A stretch of DNA of 64,000 bases, taken from assembly GCF_028453695.1 (NCBI RefSeq), contig NC_135772.1, positions 9,300,001-9,364,000 on the forward strand. The letters run 5' to 3'. Origin of the DNA: Augochlora pura (taxonomy: Eukaryota; Arthropoda; Insecta; Hymenoptera; Halictidae). The notes under the pieces were generated by a model. It was not told the origin of the DNA. It was given only the letters and a program-made list of their open reading frames with translations, and did no database searches. Position 1 is the stretch's first letter, and every line of letters starts with the position of its first letter. Of this stretch, positions 24,101-35,162 are shown in pieces. Made by a program: the position numbers and the translations under genes.

Positions 24101-27100
24101 CCTCTCACTTATGCAATTATTCGAAAAATTGTCATTATTAATGGAATTTGACGCTGGTTCCGTTGAGAGAAAATTTTGGTTTAAGCTTACTTCCTTCGAA
24201 TTCTTCACATTTTCTGTATGATTTACAAATTCGTTATCGACTTCCATTTTACTCTCGGTATTTTTAGTTTTTAGCATCCAACACGCACTAAGATTAGATC
24301 TTGAACTGATGTCTTCTTCTGCCTGTATTAATTGTGTATCTTCCAACTGATGACTGATTTTTCTTGAATAGCTTGATGAATATGTACAGTCGGTAGTCGT
24401 CTGCTCCTTCTTCTTTTTCTGGTTTTTTGTTTTCTGAGATGATTTTGTTGCTATCTTCAAGTCAATCCTTTTCTTGGCTTCTTCCAACCACGGTAATTTT
24501 CTAGATTTTCTTCTCTTTATGCATTTCTCAAATACTATATCACTAGTCAAATCGATAATTACAATTTCATTGGATTTTTTACAATTCCTTCGCGAACGAT
24601 GTTTATTCGGTTTAATCGTTTTAGGGATAGCAAGCTTTGTAGAAATATTATTCGAAAAAGTTCCTAAACATTTAAAACTACTTTGTTCTTCCAATTTTAT
24701 AGATTTAAAAGTTTTTAGCAAAGAAATAGACTCATTATGCTTATTTTTATCTGATATAATTGAATTTACGTTACTTTCTATATACTCTGTATTTTTACAA
24801 GCATTATCTTCTGGCTGAGGATAAACAAATCGATTAATTCTCTTTTCACAAAATGATGTTACTTTCATATAAATAATACAAATATGATTAATATTTGTAA
24901 TCTGATAATTTTTGCATGTGATAATTATTTTATAAAAACATGGATTAACATAAAGATTTGTTATCTAATTAAAAGTAGAATTTATTATCATTTGTATTAT
25001 TTAGTCGAAGACAGTATTTTGAGATAATTAATATAATTATCTTAAAATACAAATTTTGCTTGAACAGCACTTTTAACAGCCCAGAAGTAATAATAAGTAT
25101 TGATATTATTGAGTCAATAACATGCTGCAAAAGAATGGAAGTATAAAAAAAAATAAATACCGTTTGTGAATTAATTCTATTGGACGAATCAATGGGAGTC
25201 GCAAGTTTGTCTTTCTTTTGGCATACACTTCCTTCATTCTCTTTGCAATGTTGTACAAAGAGTTCACAATGTTTTTTAATGTCGAATTTATGGTGTAACA
25301 GAGTTTTTGTAGAATTTAGTTGACTCTTTGGCACTTTTGGCAATACATCTTCTAATGTACACGGTGAGAATGTTGATGGTACTGGCCCCAGAGATGCAAT
25401 CGCAGCAGCAGTTATCCGATTTCTCACAGTTACATCGTCATTTATTTTCCTCCATAATCGATAGACAAGAAAGTAACGAAGATACATAGTGCTTGATTCA
25501 GGGTGTGCAGGAATATTTTTCATAATTTTCCTATAAGAAGAAACAATACATAATAAGATTAATATAGTATCTTGAAAAATGTTTTATTACAGAGTATGTT
25601 AATATTAGGTAAACAGAATTAACAAAATATAATGCACTATTTAGTCAAATACATATCTTATTACTTACATTATTATTGGATCTAAAATATGCTGGTAATT
25701 ACGACACATAAACTGTATTTTTATTAATGTGTCTAATAAGTGTTGTGTAGAATGTTCTGAAACAAACATATTTTTTATCAAAACAATATTAGATTTTTAG
25801 TAGATATGCAATGTCTTACATACAGATAATTAATAATAGTACAATTTTATATAGTTAATCATACCTAAATAAACATAAAGACAAGAAGTGAGCCTTGCGG
25901 ATATTTTTTCATGCTCCTCTTTACTTTTTTTTGACGCTTTTAGTTCCATATCTATGTACAATGCTAACAAATCTGACATATTATTTAAATAAATAGATCT
26001 ATTACAATCCTAGAAAATAAAAATTCCATTAATATATGGATGTGAAAAAAGAAATTCTTAAATTTAAAAACATATGTTGCTTACCTCAGAAACCTCGCGA
26101 TATATATACACAAATAACAGTAATGTCTCACTAATAGAATCCTTCAATTTTGCAGCTCTTAAAGGCCTTGTATAACATTCATTTACACTAATACTTACAT
26201 TTCTGAAAAAAAATTTTCTATTAAAGTAATTACATAAATTGTTTTTTAATGTGTAAAAAATTACAATATATACCCCGTGTTTTAAACTTTGTTTATATTA
26301 TTATAATATTTTCTATTATACAATAAATTTATACTTTAATATTCAGTTTAAAATACCTCGATCATTTGATATTATTAATATCATATGTGTGTGTACGCAT
26401 TGTGAAGGAAAGTAAAAAAACTACTTAAAAAATACTACTAAGGTATTTTATACTCTATATGTAATGAGCTTGTGTATAATTATTATTGTGTAGTTATATA
26501 ATATCAAATATTTAAATTTTAAAGATAATATACATGTTCAGATTTTGTAAAACTAACTTCTACTATTTAAAAAATTCAGTGATATTATTTGTAAAAATAG
26601 ATTCAAAATAATCGTAGCTGATGTATTTATATTTTCTGTTACTTCTAGAAACATGTAAACTATATGACAATAGAATACAATTAAGATGTGTGTCTCGCCT
26701 TATTTCTTTTATACCAGTTCCCAAGAAAAGTGTTACTGGTAAACTAAAATTTCAATGATCTAAATATTTTATACCAAAAATATTACCTTGCATAAAATTG
26801 CATAAGTTCTGTTAATGATGCCATATTATTCTCTGTATGTATACATCTGCACATCCTTCTAAATTCTAATATCCAAGGAAATAAATCAGCAACCAATGAC
26901 TTTGATTCGTCATTGTTTAATTTGAGCCTCCCGTCAATATAATTCATTTCCTCTTTAGCATCTGTACAATGAAAAACGTGTTTATTGAAGAGTATGTTTT
27001 GGATAAAAAGCAAACAATTCATTATTGTGAAATGTAACAATAATCAATTTTTCTATCTTGAAAATGACGATGACATGTAGGTTCTCCTACAGTTTCAATT

Positions 27101-28410
27101 TTTTATAACTGAGATAATTTGTAATATAATATATATTCTTCAGCTTAATTATTATAACACAGTGTTTTGGAATTGTAGTAATGAAACAGTTAGTAATAAA
27201 ATATAAACAAGAAGAATGAAAAAACGACTTATGAAAAGTATTTCAATTTGTGGAATGTTCATCAATAAAAATCGATAAGTATTGGATGATGATGGAAGAC
27301 ATATTAACCAATAAGTATTACTTGTCGCTAAAAATTAGTTTATCATAATTATTACTATAAATATTCTTGATCGAACGTATTTCTTATTTCCATGTGTTAG
27401 ATTTTGATTTGCACATCTAGTGAAATAAATAAATTTTACTTCGTACAATATCATTATCGTTTTATACGAAGCAATAATTCAAGTTGAAATTAAATACTAT
27501 TGAAATCTTGAATTTCTAAAGTTTTTATGCGTTGTACACGTAATTACATTAAGCCATCCCAAAGCTGTTAATTTACAAACACTTCTAAACAATTTACAAT
27601 ACTAAAAATAGAAAGAAAAAAGCATAGCGATTAATAAAATTAATTCATGTAGATTGTAGGAATTTATGCGATATAAATTAACCCTTAAATGGTCAATCAT
27701 CGAACAGTAACGCGGGAGACCGACGCCGGGTCTGCAATGACCTAGGTTAAAATTTTCGTAATACGTATTTCAAAAAAATTTCCTTTGCTGCGATTGTACT
27801 TAATTATATTAAGAATGGCCTGATCTCAAATGACATAAACATAAAATGGTTGAATAAAAACAGAAAATTAATTTCCTAGGAATAGGAATCTTTTATTTAG
27901 CACATTATCTGAATAATCTTTAAAGGAGAAAAATTAATAAAATAAAATTTTCCCCAATTTCAAAAAAATGTAGTTTGTTGTACAATACATTTTTCGGCCG
28001 TGATAACATAAACGTATTAAAGATAGATCAAAAGTTACCCGGCATCGGCTAGGCAGGGGTTGTAGCATCGGTCTTTCGAAGCGTAGATAAACTAATAGAA
28101 TGTCGATTTTTTTACAGAAAATGTGTGTGAAAAGTATATCGTATATCATTTGCAAGGTTTGATTTACATTTCTACGGGTTCGACTGGCATTATCTGAATG
28201 TCAATGCCAATAAATGTAAGAAGAAATCGATCGAACGCGGGCCGAGGAAGCTGCGTGCGATGGCTAGCGTGGTTCTACCACGAAATAGTCGTAAACAGTT
28301 CCGACCAACGTTCACGAGGGCCCATTAAGCACGAGGTATAGACACGTACCTTGCGTCGGAGCATTTTCACCCTGCACGTGATTTCTCCGTTCCTCAAGAA
28401 CACTATTCAT
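21158..28410 (-). CDS. Gene B: large SIM-bearing protein of unknown family, intact paralogue of gene A
   Basis: Seven coding exons, all with GT-AG junctions and consistent phase: 28410-28350, 26961-26787, 26202-26085, 26009-25865, 25756-25669, 25530-25161, 24841-21158, predicting about 1,546 residues. The first five introns have ordinary acceptors; that of exon 7 (tgtgaaaag|AGA) has a poor pyrimidine tract and is the least sure. Residues 1-320 form a helical region matching gene A exon by exon (YLNNMSDLLALYIDMELK in exon 4; FDIKK in exon 6). Exon 7 opens with IVIIDLTSD (SUMO-interaction type), then a basic stretch and KLPWLEEA. Further on come QSIKQEL (22360-22340), IKAE and IKSE SUMO-acceptor-like sites, a Cys/His-rich patch near 22290-22010 (CGRSRCSCLNC) and a very basic C-terminus (KRKRKKTSR), a likely nuclear signal. 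The start is the ATG at 28410 in a GC-rich exon. A nuclear, SUMO-linked scaffold is plausible; biochemical function unknown. Confidence 0.85.
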
Positions 28411-28640
28411 TTTGGTCGGATTCACAATGAATTTTTACGTATTACGTAGAAGCGTCTTCCCCTGGTGCAACGTACTTCATATTCAGAGCTAACGAACAGG
28501 CTACCGCGACCGCGTCTCACTACACACTGCTACACACTGCGATCTCTCGTCAACGGCCATATTGACAATGGGGTTTGATGCAGCCGCCGCAAGAGCGCGT
28601 CCTCGCTGTTACTAAGCTCTTGTAAGTTAGGAGTTAGGGG
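28411..28640 (-). promoter_or_regulatory. GC-rich upstream region of gene B
   Basis: CpG-rich DNA immediately upstream of the gene B start codon, flanked by AT-rich sequence, as expected of an insect promoter and 5' UTR. It includes CAATATGGCCGTT (minus strand, about 28547-28560), which contains an ATGGC core like YY1/Pho sites. No TATA box was seen close to the ATG. The elevated GC also extends over exon 1 and its downstream side to about 28190. Confidence 0.4.
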
Positions 28641-29216
28641 AGAGAGTTGCCTATGGCCTATATCGTATCACTAGACTACGTATTTTTATGCAAATATCAA
28701 TTTTTATACATCGATTTGTTAAAGTTCGACGATAGACACGAAATAATTGAATCCATTTATTAAGACCGTTATTGAAGTTGAAATAGAAAAAGAACTGTAT
28801 TAAATCGTCCTTAGATTTATTCTACGGTGAAATATGCTCCAACGAGTCATTTTCATCAATAAAATCAAAATACTATGACAAACACTTAATTAAACTATTT
28901 TTCTCTCGTGGATAAGTTAAGTTTTTCCAGTTGTAACTAATATTTTATGATTCGTATTGCACTTTTCGAGATAAGACTCCGAGTATAATTCGGTACCCAT
29001 TTAAGTTCAAAATACGACAAAGTTAAGTTAAAAATAGGCGACAGAATCATAAATTCCCCATTGATGTTGTATTGGCAATTTGCAAGTTTCGAACTATCGG
29101 TGCAAGAGATTTGTAAATTCGGTAGTCTATAAGTTAATATTAAATATTGTAATTTAATTTAACCATCGAACGACTTGTCGGCACATATCAAGTCATTTTG
29201 TCCTGCCGTTGCAACT
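28641..29216. other. AT-rich intergenic stretch
   Basis: Nothing recognised apart from ordinary AT-rich sequence. Confidence 0.4.
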
Positions 29217-29220
29217 TTAA

Positions 29221-29453
29221 CCCTTTGCACTCCGCGCCATCATGGATGTTACCTACCAGCGATTATGAACATTTATATTATTATATAGTATACGTTATAC
29301 ATATATGTATATGTATATATGATATAATAATATTCGATTTATATGAGTTTGTAGACATCGAAAAATAGTTGCAAATCGCTAATAAACATTAAATGTTTAG
29401 TTATATACTAGAATTACGATGTCCCCTGAGAGGGGACAGCGGAGTGCAAAGGT
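29221..29453. mobile_element. piggyBac-type MITE (233 bp) with TTAA duplications
   Basis: Flanked by TTAA on both sides (29217-29220 and 29454-29457), the fixed target of piggyBac transposases. Terminal inverted repeats: CCCTTTGCACTCCGC at the left and the complement of GCGGAGTGCAAAGGT at the right, one mismatch at the outermost base. Just inside the right end is a TGTCCCC/GGGGACA hairpin (29420-29438). It is too short to encode a transposase. The ends differ by one base from those of the longer element at 42877-43552, so both may have been moved by related enzymes. Confidence 0.75.
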
Positions 29454-29457
29454 TTAA

Positions 29458-32400
29458 TATGTATACTCAAGAGTCAGTAGAGAAATAAAAGGGAAAAATG
29501 ACAGTCTGGATAACGGGAACTGTTGAACAACAGAATAACCATTTTTTTTTTTCAAAATAACTGTTCTCTATTATTTCGCAAAGGAATCATTACAATGGAT
29601 AGAATCCAACATGAATGTACGCTTTTTTTATTTATTCATGACTTCAATATTGTTTTTGCTGGTACGTTATGTGAACTTTTTAACAGATTGTTCCACTGCG
29701 TCAGCGGAATATTCGAGTAGTTTTTTTCCAAAAGGACATAGCTCACACTATCGAAACTATGAGTTTTATTTGAAATACATTTTTTTTCAATATTATGAAG
29801 ATACACGAAATGGCGTTGCTATCCTAACTTACGTGTACCTTGATTACCGTTCCAAGTATTTTCCAATTTAATCGGACAAGCTACTTACAAGACACGTGTT
29901 ATTTTGAAATAATTTAGAATGGGTCATAACCGACCCGATGTCGCCCCCCCCCCCCACGTTGGCGTTTAACAGTCGACCAGCTGAAGAGTTAAGAATAGTA
30001 ATTTTGTAGATCAGAATACTTGGGGAAGAGAAATAAACAGTTTACATCTAAATGAAGAAATGTCTTCACTCTTAATTCTGACTCAGTTTAGCTTATTAGA
30101 ATCAATCCTTTAAAAAGAGAACTACACATGGTTATAGATGCAGCATGTGTTAGCATCAAGCTGGATGTGTAGCAACCAACGTGAGTCTGAAGAATTATGA
30201 TAACAACTGTAACGTACATTTGCAATAAATGAAAAATATCCTACAACGAACCGGTTCATTGAAAAATAAAACCATGCAAATGTTCAAATTTCTCGTCACT
30301 CAACCATTTAATGCTTTTGGTATTATACATACATTGTGTCTATTCATTGATTACTAGACTGCCGATTCTATGCATTTATCGCAAAAATACACTAAGCTAA
30401 AACATACACTACTATGCAACAGTACTGTTAATTTCATTTCATTTCTGTTTTTTTTTATAATTGTCTTGGAAAATTTTTATTCCGTAAAAAGATACGCAGT
30501 CTACTAATTATACAGAAATTAATGTGTTTATCCAATGGTGTCAGAAACGCGTAGTGCACATATCATGACACTAGATGTGCCGTAACTCTTCTTCTGGACG
30601 GAGTATCAATCAGGAGTGAATAATTAAGTAACGGCTATAAGCTTGCCAGTGTGTACAAGCGTATACTTGTTTCCACGTTGCCCGTCTAAAATATCTTGGC
30701 TATAGGTTGTACCATTATGCTTGGTATAAGATTTCCTTCTACGCGAGAAGGAATTACATCTGTCTATTGCCCACATTTCCTATTTCATTTACAAGAAACC
30801 ACTTCTGTTTAAAGTGCTGCTTGACTCTCGTATAGTCGTGTCTGGGTTCATTCCAGATTTTTGAAAGCTTCTTCCAATTCCTGTACTTCTTCTAGCTACA
30901 TAACCCCTTGGACTATAATAACGAGACAAACTCGTGACAACGTTTCGTGCATGATTCGATAAATATAGCTGCCAATCATTTCTATTAAATCGATACAAAA
31001 TTTGAATTACATGTAATCGAAATCTGGGAATGAAAGTAAACGAGGACAATCGGAACACAAGAATCATCTCATGACATCAAGGAAATAATTAAGAACGGAA
31101 CAGTCGTGATCAAAGTAGCTCCGAAAGACGCAATAGTGCAAAGGGTTAAGCAACCAATGCGTTAAATTTCACTGGGATGGCATACAAATATGCTCAATGA
31201 TACGTCGAGATGGATAACCTACGAATACGATTATACATTTGAGATGCGCGGAATGCTATCTTCAATCATCTTCAATCTATTAAAATTGTTAGAAAGAGAA
31301 GCCTTCTTCTGCGTTCATGCCGCTCGCTATCGACCAGTTTAACATTTATATTTTTCATAAAGATCCAAAGTCCATCGACAAATAGAAATCGAAATAAATT
31401 CAGGCATCTGTCCCGAAGTGAAGTCACAAAATATTCCGTTGCTTGAGAAATATTTCTTTGGTTTCTAATTATATTAATGTTACAATTCTCCTTCCGTTAT
31501 TGTAAAAATATCCCAGTTGACAGAACTCATTTTCCTCACTTCAATGATCACGAAATAAGCATGGAGAGATTTGCATAATAAGTTATTAGTAATGAATAAC
31601 AAGCAAATGGATCGCAGAAAGTAGGGAAATATGAAACTTATTGAATGTTAACTTATTTGAATGTTATACGGTTTATAGACCGTTTTAAATCTACAAGATA
31701 ATTTCAGACATTTCCCGACGACAGTTTCACGTAAAGAACAAACGCTTGCCGCGCCATTGTCGCAAAACAGCCCCCCGACCTGCGGACCAGGGCCAAATTT
31801 ATGACACCCTCAAGTGTCGCTTTCCCTTCCTGGGTTCCGTGATGAGGAAAGCTAAACGATCGTTCCGAATGGTTCCGAACGCTTCAAGGCTTCCGTTCGC
31901 TTACTTACAACATCTGCTCTACAAAGTTGAATAAACGCGGTTGCTTTACAGCAGTTACTTAAAAAACCCGAATCCCAATATTTACAACAATGACTTTGGT
32001 TTACTTTGCTATAAGGTTGTAAATTCATACAAGTATAAAATTTCTAATGGCTAGTGTAAGCAGTTACGCGATATTTTATGGTAACATTTGACGAGCAAAG
32101 AAGCTTATAAAATTACTACAGGAAATGAGTATGTCTCCTCCATTATCATGTGATATGTTGCTTTTTGAATCTGTTATAAAATTATATGAACTTGTATGCT
32201 AATTCATTTAAGTGAATTCACTCATACCACACTTAACTTGGATTATATTTTATATAAAATATAAATATCGATTGTCAAAGATTGTTAGCAAAACTCGTTC
32301 TTCACGAAATCGATCATTTTGTGCCCGGATAATTTCTGAAGGCCTTGTGTGTATATTGTATGCAATCAGATGATCGCCGATTGATCTCAAAACACTTGGT

Positions 32401-32500
32401 TTGAAAATCCGCAAAGAATACATTGCTGCCAAAGGTTATATACAAATGATTTGAACTGTCACTGCTATTTGATATGGTGATCGCGCGACCGTGGAACAAG
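29458..32500. other. Intergenic stretch
   Basis: A poly-C run is at 29946-29958. A GTGCAAAGGGTTAA at about 31136-31149 matches the right end plus TTAA of the piggyBac-type MITEs and may be a lone remnant. A small GC-rich patch (about 31740-31930) has a 62-codon ORF that I do not recognise. Confidence 0.35.
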
Positions 32501-33224
32501 ATATTTTCAAGAAATCACGGCAAACAAAAACCGAAGACGACGTCATACAGAGAGGTGTCTATCGAGCGGAAACCGCGAGCACGTCCGGCTGTCTTCAATT
32601 TCCGGTATGCGCCGCGGCCGTAAAGTCTCTATCGCATCGATCGGTTCCCGAGGGTAATATTCTGTAAATTACAAGAAAACAAACAGACCGGCATGTATCG
32701 TATGGTGAAAAGCAATCGATCCGAAATCTAATGGTAATTTCAAGAGCGCCGTCGGAGGGTCGTCCGGGGCGCTTGCGCACCGTTACCTGGACGCCTCCTC
32801 GGCTGATTCTCTCGGTCTTTGTCGGCCGTAGCCGCGATTCTCCGTGTTCTGGCGCCGCGTCGCACCGTGTCGCCCACCTCGAGCTCAGTGAGCCGATGTG
32901 TGAGCGCCGCGACGCCCAGAGCAGCCCCGACACGTCGAGCATCGTCGACGTGGGTTTGGCAAGAGGCCACGATAATTTATCTTTGTTCATTTTTCTCGTC
33001 GTCTGTCGTCGTCGTCGTTGTTGTTTAACCGTTGTTGTTTATTGTCGTCGCTTTGTTGTCCGCCACAGTCTCGTCTTCATCATCATCTCCTCCGATCGGC
33101 CATCGTAGCGGCGCACGCGGCGCACATCGCGGCTGATCGGTTTGATGTGTATCGAAAGGGTGCTGGGCGGAGGGAGAAAGAGAAGAGGGAGGGAGAAAGA
33201 GGGAGAGAGAGAGAGAGAGAGAAA

Positions 33225-33283
<59 letters not shown>

Positions 33284-33720
33284 CAATGAAGAGAGATGAA
33301 GTTCACCTTCCTCTTTTCTCTCTTTCGCCGAACTACCCTTTTTGCCATCGACAAACTCCGTCTCTTTCTCTGTCTGACCATTCGCTTGTTCCTTCGCTTT
33401 TAACACCGTCCACGTTCCCCGCTGTTTCGCCATTGCATACTGGAGATTTAGCTACTCCTTCTCTCCCCTCTGTGTCAGCCTCCTCAACCAGTTTGGCCAT
33501 TCTCTCTCTGTCCGTCTGTCTCTCTCTCTGCCTTCGCTCAGGAGGAGGCACGAAACCAGAAAGAAAAGGGGATTACCGTGGTCGAAGAGAAACGATCGTT
33601 GACGGGCTCATCCACCGGGAAGGAGAATGACACAACACGCCGGCTGAAGGGTACATTAAGCAGGGTTCACAAGCGCCTACCGTAACCTGGATGCGAGACA
33701 TAGTGTTCGTTGTGGGGCGA
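32501..33720. promoter_or_regulatory. CpG-rich block with GA microsatellite: candidate promoter/5' UTR region
   Basis: The strongest CpG-rich block of the window (about 32520-33130), with cgtcg/gttgtt-rich DNA of the kind found in insect 5' UTRs and first exons, followed by a (GA)n repeat and a C/T-rich part. Overlapping ORFs up to 162 codons exist in nearly all frames and mostly reflect GC content and the repeat. No splice-bounded coding exon was identified. A transcription start for a gene with distant coding exons is an inference. Confidence 0.3.
33201..33284. repeat. (GA)n microsatellite
   Basis: Long GA dinucleotide tract with a few interruptions (gaaagagg, aggga). A shorter (GA) run is at about 34226-34242. 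Apparent Arg/Glu- or Ser/Leu-rich ORFs over it are repeat artefacts. Confidence 0.9.
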
Positions 33721-35127
33721 ATTCATGGCGAGCGTAAACGCCCGCATACAACCGCTATCGGAACGGGTCAAATCGAGTCGAGCCAGGCGGAGTCAATTTT
33801 CGCCCACCGTTTCTTATTTATTTTATCAGCATAGACACGTAGATTAACCTGTTGACCTAGGATGATTCTCGTTTATTTGTACCGTGTATGCCGTGTCCGT
33901 TCGGACATCTTCCGTGAACAAGAGTTTAATGGAAGGAACGTAGACGGTAGAATGAATTAGCCCGCGTTCAAGATTACGTTACACGATTGTGAACCCAGCT
34001 TTACATGCCCCTTGTGCTCTCTCCCCATAACGCGTGTAAGAACAAAAGAATCGCTCGGCTCTTTCGAACGTGTTGCTTTTCTACTTTCTTCTTTGTTTCG
34101 TTGCTCACGCTTTCGATCTTTCTCTCTCTTTCCCTGAAAGTCGAACAAAAATTCACGGGAGAGGAAAGATGAGGGTAGCATTGTGCGATAAGGAAGGAGG
34201 GTGAACCGTAAGGAGAAAGGAAACGAGAGAGAGAGAGAGACAGAGAAGAGGGGCGTACGGTATGGGTGAATAAAGACTGCGATGTAACCTATTAAAGACA
34301 CTGAAACGGCGGCTAGAAGTTCTTCAATTGCTGAACCCGCGCAACTTTGATTCCACGACGCTTTTCCCGATTTCTTTTCGCTCAACGAGTTCGAATATTT
34401 GTTTCCGGTCGGGAGACACATGTCTCGATGCATACGGATAAAAGACGATGTTCGAGAAAGCAGCGCTCGGTAAATTGCTCGACTCAGGGCCTGACTCGAG
34501 TTCCATTTCATTCTTTTTCTTTCTTTCGTTCCATGTTCTTCTATTCCTTTTTTTCTCTGTCTGCGCATTGTGCTCTAGACTTTAGAGCACGCACAGTGCT
34601 TGACGTCACGATACAATGGGAACTAAGGATTTGATTCCAGGTTTGACCTGTTGATTCTGCGGTGAATACGCCTGTCGTTACGCGAAGCATGCACGCTTAA
34701 TAATTTACCCCTGCCCCCCCTTCGCGCCCTTCCCGTTTCTACCGATGCTATCAATAGCGACATGCATGCCCGTGACTGTTATCTTGTGAACGTATTTCTG
34801 TTGTACATAATATACTTGTCTACGTCGTCGTGCGATACACGATATACAATTCACGATCTTGCGTCGTGGGCCTGTGTATATGTGCAGCACGAACAGAGTC
34901 TTTTCATAGTAAGAACAAATACTTTATTCTTCGGAGATTGCATTCTACTTCGAGTGTCAACCGACAACAGAGCTTCTCATGTACGCTTGCTTCTACACAA
35001 TGTACTTTTTTTATTCGATATATATGTCATGTTGAATACGTTAGGAAAATACAGGAAACAAAGGGAAAGATGTATGGCTGTTGTTACATTTGTTGTTGTC
35101 TACGGTATATATAATAAAGTTGTCTCA
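33721..35127. other. Moderately GC-rich non-coding stretch
   Basis: CpG content declines gradually. ORFs to 203 codons occur on the minus strand (34568-33957) but are low-complexity (Arg/Lys/Ser-rich) and match no family I know. Possibly untranslated first exon or promoter-flanking DNA. Confidence 0.3.
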
Positions 35128-35162
35128 TTGTTGTTGTTGTTGTTGTCATTGTTGTTGTTGTT
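35128..35162. repeat. (TTG)n microsatellite
   Basis: Runs of TTG interrupted once by TCA. The hydrophobic poly-Leu reading frame over it is an artefact. Confidence 0.85.

Noticed and set aside
24474..24818. 114-codon + strand ORF and other ORFs opposite genes A and B
   Set aside because: Antisense shadows of long exons.
27677..27760. TTAACCCTTAAATGG end with a GACCGACGCCGGGTC palindrome-like core
   Set aside because: Looks like a MITE end, but no mate was located. Not bounded enough to list.
33083..33630. Several ORFs of 116-162 codons on both strands
   Set aside because: They run through the (GA)n microsatellite and CpG-rich DNA, so stops are rare in every frame. The products are Arg/Glu- or Ser/Leu-repeats.
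33957..34568. 203-codon minus-strand ORF
   Set aside because: Arg/Lys/Ser-rich low complexity in GC-richer DNA, no domain, no splice or promoter context.
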